Below are positions 46,864-57,721 of a stretch of DNA of 57,721 nt, piece after piece; positions within the stretch are counted from its first letter, which is position 1; the number at the start of each line of letters is the position of its first letter. The notes beneath the pieces were generated by a model that worked only from the letters and a program-made list of their open reading frames with translations, was not told the DNA's origin and ran no database searches. The position numbers were made by a program, and so were the translations under genes. Source of the stretch: Parachlorella kessleri (taxonomy: Eukaryota; Chlorophyta; Trebouxiophyceae; Chlorellales; Chlorellaceae); the NCBI GenBank assembly GCA_001598975.1, contig BBXU01002600.1, positions 1 through 57,721 of the forward strand, given 5' to 3'.

Positions 46864-49800
46864 TCACATGTGCGCCGACTGTGGCCGGCGGCGAGGTGCA
46901 GGCGCTGAAGCCTTTGTCAGCTTGGCCAAGGCCTCCTGTCGTGCACGCTCTGCTATTTCGGCCCTGCAACATGACCAAATGGATTAGCACCTTGGGGAAG
47001 ACCTGCGATACCTATGACACAAGGCCTGACTTCGAGCAGCCCACGCAGTCTGGCAGGCAGACCTGCAACATGCACACCCGCGCCACAGCAGCCAAGTTGC
47101 AGCCCTACAACATGCATACATGCTGTCCATGCACCTGACTGTGTTTTCATGCTTGCTCCGCTTCTTGAATCACTGCAAGCCGGAACAGAGCAGGCAGGGG
47201 AACACCAGTAATGATTACTAGCTTACTTGTTGTGCAGCCGGCGAGCAGTATCCTCCATCAACCTGTCAAAGAACTTGTCAAACTGCTCCTTTGGCAGCAC
47301 CCTGTAGAATAGTCATGCCCAGAGAGGACTTAGTTGTCCTATGACCACTACAAAAGGGCTACAGCTATCACACTCACATTGCTGGAAACACAACGCCATC
47401 CATTGTGGTACTTGGCTTGCCAGCCAGCACGGTGCTGTCTAGACACCCCCTGTAAATGCATCCCTCTAGCACCTCGGACATGCAGTACGCATATCTTCAA
47501 CAATGCCATCTGCAAACCTACAGAGCACCACTCACTTCCGGTTGGAAGGGTATATCTGGCTTGCCAGCTGCTCGGCTTTGACCTTACGCTGCTGTAGGTC
47601 GGCATGAGTAAACTCAACAAACTTCATTGCACGGATGGCCCTGCAAGGTTTGAATTGGCACATGCTGTCATAGGCCTTAAAATGCTGTTTCCCCTTTAGC
47701 ATTGCCATTCTTGCGCCACCTTCGGTGAAACCGTTAATAGCCGAACTCTCTCATGTCGCTGTGATTTCTGTGAAGCAAGCTGCCCCAATGGATGGCTAAC
47801 ATACACAATAAGGCTAGCATACACTACACCGGATAAGAGCAAGCAGGCCAGGCACCTGACAGCTGTGACCAAGCCCAAGCCACGCTTGGCAAACCTGAAT
47901 ACCGCCTGACCTGAACGTCATGACCATTTTCTTGTAGCCTCCTAGTCGCTCGAGCAGCTCAATGTCGTCTTGTCTGCACTTTGCCAGCAGCTGCACTGAC
48001 TCTTGCAGGTAGTTCTTTGCTGCTGGAAGCTCTGGTGGGGTAGGCCTAGCCTGCAGAAGTCAGAAGAGTCCATTAGTAATAGTAGTCATCCACTGCAACC
48101 AGCTGTTGCATGCAACCTGTCCTGCCAAGCACAGTAATCTGGTGATGCTCCTGGTCTACTACTGCTCCGGCCCCTGTATTCTTTGTACTCAGTCCCCAAT
48201 GCCTGGCTAGGTTAAAGGACTGCCAAACCCTCACCCGCAGCAAGTTTGGTTTCTTGCCGGCCCGCACAGCTGCCTGTCGTTCTGCTTCTTCCCTCTCCAG
48301 CCGCTGTTTCTGGTCAACCAGGGCGGCCTGCAGCTGCGCAACCTTCCTCTCCTGCATGTCGTTCAAGCCATCCTTCCTGCAAGTGCCATGCATACGCAAA
48401 CACATTCAGAAGCTTATGTGGCATGTTCAGGGCAAGCACCCCTTTGCCCAAAGTACCACGTACAGCAGTACATTGCCTCGGCTAGCAGGCCATCGACTGT
48501 GGCAGACTGATCCACACAAGCCAACACTCTGCTGTGGCCGTACTTGAACAGGGCCCAGTCCGGCTCCTTGCGAGCCTCCTCAGCCCTTTTGAGAGCCCAC
48601 ACGCGGTTCAGCAAGCCTCCAATGTAAGCATCTGTAGGACCCGAGGCTTCTTCCGGCTTTATCTCCAGATCATCCTCCGGCCAGCCCAGCAGGGCAAACA
48701 TGTCCCGAGCCTGGGCTGCGTCCTGCTCGTCTGATTGGCCTGCCATGTGGCCGCTCTCGAGTGCAACCCTGCATGAAAGTGTGAGACCGGTTGGGCCAAG
48801 ATTGTGTCTTTATACTGGGCACAGCGTCGGGTAGTAGTCACCGGAGAGCAGGCCGATACAAACTCTGCTGCAGTGATAGCCGCACGCCCGCAGCAGTGCC
48901 AATGCATCAAGGTGACACGAACCAGAGCCAGATGACCACATCTACTGCACTCACAGCTGCCTGTGAAGCTCTTTCAGGCGGTCCTCTCGGGTTGCCAGGT
49001 CATGCTGCAGCCTCTCCATGAATCTTAAGCTGCGTATATGGTTGGCCAGCTTGGCCGCCTTGGCAGCTATGCCGTTGGTCCGCTTTATGGCAATGACCTG
49101 TGCATAGGTTATTGTGCTTTCACTAGTGTGAACAATCCTTCCCAGCATGCCTTTCCTGGCAACAGGGATGTTGAGGGCAAGCAAGGCACCCTTCATGCTC
49201 TAAACACCTAAGACACCAAAACTAGGTTTTCTGCAGGTGCAGACAGACTCCGCACCAGCGGGCCCAGCCACCCTGCAACCCAAACTCATTCATGTCAGGT
49301 TCACCAAGCCAGATGCAATCGTGCCAGCCTTTGAGCTTGCCTGGCTCTCATCCAAGCTGAAATCTCCAGCGTACATCTCTGCCGCATCATCAAGCGCCTC
49401 CTCAACCTCTGCAGGGCTGCCGCTGCTGAGCATGTCAGCCATCCCGTGGCTTTTGGCTGCCACAAGGTCCCTGGGGTAATAGTAATCAGTAATCAGTAAC
49501 AATGTCATCAGAAGGTTTGGATCCATAAGGATCAGCCCCAGTTGGCGAGTGTGAGCTATTTAAGCAGCAAGGTGTTACCCACCATGCTGCTATAAACTGC
49601 ACAATAAATAAACTTGCAGAACCCCCTCGGAGGACATGCAACCACCTCCCGGCGGGATTTGCTTGCTGCTTGAACATTGCGGCACATACTGCACAGCAGC
49701 TGCATGCCATGCTCGCCAGTTAAGTCGTCATGTCACACAACCTCCTTCAGTTACCCAACAAGGCATTATGGCCACCGAGCCAGGCGCACACCCACCTGAT

Positions 49801-52304
49801 GTACTTCACATCCTTCGACTCCCTCTCTCTCTCTGCCATCTCTCCACCTGCGATGTATGGCAGCCCTGGCAGCCGGTGGGCCATCTGCTTCTTGGCCTCG
49901 CGGCTGGCAATGCCTGCTTGCAGGCGGTCCAGAAAAGTCCCCGAGTATCCCTCCATGATCTTGCGGGATGTCCTGCTCATCATCGGGCTGCCGGACTGCT
50001 GCTGCATCAGCAGTCGCAAGGTAGGTGCGGTGTCATCTGCCCTGGCGTATAGCACTAATGTCAGATAGCTCCACCACATGCAAGGTGGCACAGGGACTAT
50101 CAACGCGCTCAACAGCTGCTCGTGAGTTTTCCTGTTTGCCAAGCTTGCCTGCCGCGCAGGGGAGGTTGCTGGCCGGGAGCCCTGGCCCACAGGATGCCAA
50201 GGCAACGCCCCATTGATGTCAAGAGTCTCCATCTCCGGCTCTTGCAGGCCGGCCCACCCCATCCTCTTGTCCAGCTCAGCGATTGCGGCCCTCAGCTTTC
50301 TGACCTCCTCGCTAGCCAGCTCCAAAGTGCGCAAGGCTCCCTCAGCAAGCCTGGAGCAAGAGCGGAAGAGGCATTGGCTCCATTCAAAAACGAGATGGCG
50401 ACCACAAGAGTACCCTTTGTGCTGGGCTGCCTGTCCCGCACTGCTTTGCAAGGTTAAAAAAATAATGAGATTGTTACATTCCTTCCCTCCCTTCCTCTCT
50501 CAGATACCAAGCATCCGCCACAGCTGCACCAGGCCCTTCCCCACAGCGCCGCCTGCCACACTCAAACCACTCCTTACGTCCGCCGGTGGCCCTCCCTCGC
50601 CTCAGCCTTGTGCAACTCCTTCAAGAGGCGCTGCCGTTGCTCAAGAGCGCGGGTGACACGAACATCAGAAGCCCTGCCATTGGCGCCACTCATGCCTGGG
50701 GAGGGGCTGGTTCGCCTGCCGCTGTACATGCTGCCCTCCCCACCATCCCCTCGGTAGCCCGCAGAGTAATCGGAACCTCCAGAACCTGCGGGCGATGCAG
50801 AGTCACGACTGTGCCTTGACATGCAAAGCTGCGGGAGACGCATTCAGAAAGCACCACCAGCAGCACGACAGGTACAAGGTAAGCCCACCAAGCTCAACTA
50901 ACAGTGCCTTAAAGAACTTGCCTGGCCTGCTGTAGTGGTCAGACATGTCTTGTATTGCTCGCAGCAATCCCTCCCTATGCCCTAGCGGTCCTATGCCAAT
51001 GTCGGCCTGCAAAACATATTGCTCTGGGTTGGACTCTCTTCAAGCGTGCATTTGTGCACTGGCTCTTTCTAGCATGCATTACACGGAGCACTATATAAAG
51101 CCCGATATCCTCTAGCAATGACTTGCCTTCAACTGCTCCGGGGTAAGCCGCAATAGCAGCTCGCCATTGACACTGTGATGGATGAACCGCTTGCGATATT
51201 GTCCCAGTCCTATGTACTCCAGCCAGTCGCAGACTGAGGCAACATTCCAGCTGGAGGGGTGCTCCGCCATTTGTTGAGCAATCCTTGACTCGAGAGGTTG
51301 CTTTTTACTGTGCGGCCTGCAGCTAAGCTGGCATTGGATCAACCACAGATGGCAACGGCAATCGTGACACAGCCCAAGCTCAACTACAAGAGTGGGAATT
51401 TAGCACGTCCACGGCAATGGCGGTTATACATCTAGCGTCAAGAAGTTAAAGCGTACCTGGGGCCTGCAGCAGACCCTGCAGATGCTGGCCGAGACATTGG
51501 CCTGTCGTCACCCATATGCTGCCCTATACGGGAGGGGCTGCGTGTGCTGTAGCTGTCGCCCGCGCTCGCACGTCGCTGTTGTTCATCAGCGCTGTAGCTC
51601 TCACTGTAGCCGTCATCCTCGTCGGAGAAGTCGTTCTCATAGTGTGAATCTGGTGAGCCTTGCCTGCCATCAGGATCTCCCTTACCAGCTATCGTTGCAC
51701 CTCGTCCTCCCTCTGGCTGCCCAGTCACACTGCTTACCCTGGCACCCAAGCGCTGCACCTCACAGGGGTCAGAAGAGACCTGCAAAACTCTGTGCCCAGG
51801 CTGGCTGGGGATCTGATCCTGGGTGAGGACAAGTGGCTGCTGCGTCAAAGGACTGCTCCTGGCGCCGCTGGCTTCCTCACGAAGCACCGCCTCCAATGAT
51901 GTGGAGCTGGCCTGCAGGCCGGATGCTGCCATGGTATTTGGTTGGGCACTGGCGCTGGGCTGGGGGCTTAGGTGCACCGCCGCTATGAGGGCTGGCACCG
52001 CGGCGGCAGGTGCAGCACCCTCCTCTGATTGAGTGCCACTTCCAAGCTCTCTAGCAAATAGCAGGTTGGTGTGGCGACTGAGGTGGGACAGGTTGGAGAC
52101 GGGGAAGAGCTTCTCTGAAGCCTTGCAGGACGCCCCCACTACCCCGTCGCCAAAGTCAAGAGCGGGCGCCTGGCCTACTTCCTCCTCTGTCAGCTCCTCG
52201 GCCAAGCTCGTGGGTGGTAGCACGAACGTATTGGGAACTTTCAGGCGGGCGAATCCGGCCTGAGAAGTGGTGCCCACGAGCTCGGATAATGTCTCGCTGT
52301 CCAT
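46864..52304 (-). CDS. SAM-domain coiled-coil protein, function unknown
   Basis: No named family recognised. Exons on the minus strand: 51457-52304, 51127-51316, 50922-51006, 50578-50785, 49796-50350, 49305-49470, 48955-49199, 48460-48768, 48235-48376, 47911-48050, 47536-47640, 47227-47301 and 46864-46963 (about 1055 residues). ATG at 52304 is the first in frame. Residues 1-282 are low-complexity and Ser/Gln/acidic. A SAM domain at about 300-374 reads WNVASVCDWLEYIGLGQYRKRF, then LTPEQLKADIGIGPLGHREGLLRAI, split by a GC-AG intron. The rest is mainly helical, charged and coiled-coil-like (LEQRQRLLKELHKAE, EEVRKLRAAIAELDKR, KVAQLQAALVDQKQRLEREEAERQ) and ends in a basic tail RRRPQSAHM. The donor of the exon starting at 48768 is uncertain: a better GTACGT site at 48463 breaks the frame. 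The exon 49796-50350 may hide a further intron around 50020-50130. Such architectures occur in cytoskeletal or ciliary proteins, which is inference only. Confidence 0.7.
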
Positions 52305-52704
52305 CTTCTCTAGAGGCTGAACCGAAGGCCACAGGGTCACCTGGGCGGCCTTACAAACGCAGCAGGGCGACTATGCTTCGTCCAAGGAGTCCGCCGGGGT
52401 CAGACATTGCGTTGCCGCGGGCTGATGGACACAATCAGTCACCTGCGGTACTTCACGATGTAACGCATTGGCGCCTCAGAGCTGGTACGGGGAATGCAGG
52501 GAAATCCTGTTTTCGCGCCCTGTAGTCACCTATGACTACCCCACAGGCTCTTTCCATGGTCTGCGGTCTTTGATCCGAACAATCGGGGTGGTATTGGGAT
52601 TTCCTATACGTGCGCTGCAACCCACACCCCTTGTTGCGAGTTGTTTAGGACAAGGAGAGAGCGCAAACAGCCCCTGGCGTGCTCCTTACCCCGCAGCAGC
52701 CTGC
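52305..52704. promoter_or_regulatory. Probable bidirectional promoter (SAM-domain protein / RAB18-like)
   Basis: Only 400 bp separate the start codon at 52304 (minus) from that at 52705 (plus). Both promoters and 5' UTRs must fit here, so shared control elements are likely. No specific motif is identified. Confidence 0.55.
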
Positions 52705-54817
<2,113 letters not shown>

Positions 54818-55867
54818 GGGCATCCGCCCTGCAGCCTTGGCTGCCCAGTCATATGCTGGCCCGCTGTGGTGTGGTGTGGTATGTATACTAGGAGTGCGAG
54901 ACGTTCGAGTGATGCACGAGCGGTAGCGATTGAGTGGTGATGGGCCTTCCTGTTGGCTGAAGCGTAATGGCAAGTGGCATGCGCAGGCGGCATGCGCAGG
55001 CGGCTTGCCATGGCGTGAGTACATTGGTCACACCTGTAGCAAGGTTCTCCATCCTCTGCTGTGTGCTGTGTTGTTAGCCGTTCATTCTTTGGGAGTGGTG
55101 TGTCTGAAATGAAGGGTGATGGCGTGTGCCAGTAGGTCTGCATCATCTACCCTCCCATCCTGAGCTGCCCATGTGCCCGTATGCGCTTACTGCGCAGTGC
55201 TGGCGTTCTTGTCTCTTTGCGCTGCTATTGTGTGTCACTTGAAGGCCGCGAAACCGTATGATTCTCACTGCCAAAAGTAACAACTTCATACAACAGAGAT
55301 GCATAGCAAGGGATTCCCAAACCTTGGTTGACTGTGTATCAACCATGCCATGCATTGTTCATTAGCGAAGACCGCATGGCCATGGGAAATATCCAGCATG
55401 CCAGTTCTCTGGGCGTCATGCCAGGCAAGCTGAGCGAGTGACTTTGAGCATACGTCTGTTCGAGCGAAGAAACGGGAACCACTAGTGGCGTGCATATACA
55501 CTGACTTATTGATGCCATGACACTTGAAATACACTAAATACCTACTCAAAGACCCTCCATCTCGACCTGTCCTGGGACAGATGCTGAAAAATGCTCATGG
55601 CTGCAGCTGACACACTGGTTCCATGCAGTGGCAAGCCCCTCACGACACACCTGGTGCTCCGCACAAAAACCCTGTACACCCCATTGTCATCTGTCATGGC
55701 GCTGTTCAGGCAATCATGCCCACTGTTCCTACTAGGGTAGTACCCTGTACTTGTTATAGGCTTGACTACCCTAGCGCGGCTTCAGCCTTCTGACCAGTGC
55801 ACTCTTCTCCCCCCCTCCAGCTGGTGCTCACCGCCTCTCTGCGGCAGCCGCTGGCCATGTTTGCCTC
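54818..55867. other. Intergenic region between convergent RAB18-like and RAP-domain genes
   Basis: About 1 kb expected to contain both 3' UTRs. I found no TGTAA close to the Rab stop, and no exon, RNA gene or repeat. Confidence 0.45.
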
Positions 55868-57397
55868 TCAGTGCAGCTCATCAGAGGGCATAACACCCTC
55901 CTCTGGTGCAGCAGCCTGTTGCTCGGCTGCTCGCTCCTCGCCCGCCCCCTGGCTCTTCTGAGGGGATGCACCCACGCCGCCACAGAAAGCCCGGGGGTGA
56001 GGCTGTGGCAGCTGCTCCATACCCGTCACGGGAAGCTGCAGCGCCTCTGCAACTGGCTGCTTCCCGCCCTCAGCTGCAGCCGGCTGCCTCACCCCATCTT
56101 CAGCCTCATGCACACTGGCTTTCTCCCCTGCCACCCCTATCAGAAACTCATCGCCCTCCTCAGGTGTCGCCACCGTGTCAGCCACCACAGCAGGGGAAGC
56201 ACCGCCCCCAGCAGGGCCAGCCTCAGCGGCAAGGTCGACACCAGGCAATGGCGCCAGCGCCGGTGCGCAGATGGCAGCAGCAGCCGCAGCATGAGCAGCA
56301 GCCGCAGTGGGGTGGGAGGCTCTGCCCTCCCTGGCTTCTGCCAGCAGCCGGCGCAGCAGGGCCTGGCGTTGCTCTTCGCTGGCGCCACTCCAGTGGTAGA
56401 AGGGGAGGGAGACCACCCGCCAGCCGCGCGCCTCCAGCAGACTCCGCCTGCGGCCGCAAGCGACGGCCGAGGGTCCCTTTGAATGGTCAGTGTACACCCA
56501 GGCAGGCTGCAACGCATCTGTGCATGCACGCAGGCATGTTGCCTGGTCCCGTGCCGGCCAATGTCTGTGCAGCAAGGCCTGCCAGACAGGGCAAGAGACT
56601 GGCCAATACGGCTGATGCCTATGAAGGCCGCCGCGCCAGCATGAAGCGCAGCAAAGCCTGCAGGGTTGGCAAACTTCTCACCCCCAGAACCGACGTCGTC
56701 CACAACGGGTCTCTTCCATACATGCATGCATCCGTACATACATACACCCATACATATTGTACGTACGTACCTGGCGTACATCTCCCCCAGGGGCTGGAAG
56801 GTGTTGGAGGTGAAGTGGTGGGGGCCGTCCACCTCCAGCGCGATGCGCTCCCCCGGCAGGGCGATATCCACTGCAGGCGGGAACGCCACAGGGTGTTGTT
56901 CATCACCACTATGTTGCAGTGACTGGCGTAGGTGGGACGGCATCCCCAGTGCTGGCCCGGCCCATGTGGGCACGCAAGTAAAGGATGTTTAAGGTGCCTG
57001 CTGCTGGTTCTGTGGGGGACGGTGCTGCGGAGGCACGTGGGAGGAAGATGCTACTGTTGTAGAGAGTCGAGAGGAAAACACCCTGCTCCTGTTCGACACT
57101 TCCAAAGACACACAGAGGGCTTTGGACGAATAAGCCCCAAGACACACATGCATACCTCAACCGCCTCACTTGCACCCTGCTCCGTCAGCGCACCGCTTCC
57201 GCGCCTCCTAACCGCCCACCAGCCACCAAAACAAGTCCCACTTCCGTGCAGACCAGGAGGCGAGCCTGAGAGTTCGGTCAATGGGACCAACAGGATCCTT
57301 TCCTGAGAAGAGCTGGTCGTCTGTGAGGTGCTCGATGGTGTGGTCCACCCCCAGCGTGCTCAGCATGCGCGACACCTCGCTGTGGAACTCGCTGATC
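55868..57397 (-). CDS. RAP-domain protein (organelle RNA factor type), 3' part of the gene
   Basis: RAP domains sit at the C-terminus of FASTK- and OPR-type proteins that act on chloroplast or mitochondrial RNAs in algae. Three exons are readable on the minus strand: 57303-57397, 56771-56870 and 55868-56447. The domain reads EFHSEVSRMLSTLGVDHTIE, then VDIALPGERIALEVDGPHHF with the nuclease-like E-V-D, then RRSLLEARGWRVVSLPFYHW and ALLRRLLAEARE, which is a complete RAP fold. A low-complexity Ala/Pro/Glu-rich tail of about 150 residues follows to the stop at 55868-55870. The junction after 57303 has no GT donor in the expected place (TTCTCAG/GAAAGG). The upstream part, which would hold any OPR repeats, lies beyond the right edge; 57398-57721 shows no supported exon. 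Confidence 0.75.
56733..56770. repeat. (TACA)n / (GTAC)n short repeats in a RAP-gene intron
   Basis: Alternating TACATACA-type units turning into TACGTACGTAC directly at the donor of the exon ending at 56771. The donor (GTACGT on the minus strand) is itself part of the repeat, so length change could create alternative donors. Confidence 0.7.
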
Positions 57398-57721
57398 CTG
57401 CTCGCACACACACCGGGGGAGGGGGGTAGCGAGAGCTGGTCAGTGACAAGGCACCCAGTAGCTGTGGACCACACGCAGGCCCCCTCACACCAAAGACAGG
57501 GGTTGCAGCATGGTGGGGTCACGCTGGTTTGCCTAGCTGTTCTCGGGAGGACAGTCCTTGCTGCCACCAGAGGTTTTATATGGCCTTGCCAGTGGTCCTT
57601 GGCAATTGCTGCGCACACTTCCCCACGTTGCTGCTAAGAGAGGCGCAGCATGGGTATCCACGCCTAGCCCCCCATGTGCCCACCAGCCTGACATGTGAAG
57701 CCCTCAGCCCGACAGCTCGTG

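Overview
The window is nuclear DNA of a eukaryotic green alga. It holds ten spliced protein-coding genes, all with many short exons, GC-rich coding sequence, GTGAGT/GTGCGT-type donors and TGCAG acceptors, and several TGTAA motifs (the usual chlorophyte poly(A) signal) downstream of genes. The gene set (plastid enoyl-ACP reductase, PLIP-type plastid lipase, RAP-domain organelle RNA factor, DOMON-cytochrome b561, mitochondrial ClpX, RAB18) fits Chlorophyta, probably Chlamydomonadales. I cannot fix the species from sequence alone.

Layout, left to right: 3' part of an enoyl-ACP reductase gene (+, cut by the left edge); an O-fucosyltransferase-like type II membrane protein (-); a 19-exon secreted or membrane protein with repeated DOMON domains and a cytochrome b561 core (+); a PLIP-type class-3 lipase (+); a J-domain protein with a long unusual C-terminus (+); a TraB-family protein (-); ClpX (+); a SAM-domain coiled-coil protein (-); RAB18-type small GTPase (+); and a RAP-domain protein (-, cut by the right edge). 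Exon joins were checked by reading-frame phase. Nearly all exons of the DOMON-b561, PLIP, J-domain, TraB, ClpX and Rab genes join without a frame break. The unresolved joins are the 3' part of the O-fucosyltransferase gene, one donor in the SAM-domain gene and one donor in the RAP gene.

No operons or shared pathway are visible. The genes work in plastid lipid synthesis and turnover (enoyl-ACP reductase, PLIP), secretory-pathway glycosylation, transmembrane electron transfer, mitochondrial proteolysis, chaperoning and vesicle traffic. Three gene pairs are divergent (O-FucT/DOMON, TraB/ClpX, SAM protein/RAB18). The last shares only about 400 bp between start codons and probably a bidirectional promoter.

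The most notable observations are: a 2.2-kb internal tandem duplication in the DOMON gene with conversion-like patches of identity; a 68-bp-arm foldback in one of its introns; a J-domain chaperone continued in frame into a possible degenerate peptidase-S51/cyanophycinase-like domain; an unexpected number of GC-AG introns; a possible GA-AG intron in the RAP gene; and a short four-copy repeat in the acidic head of the TraB protein.
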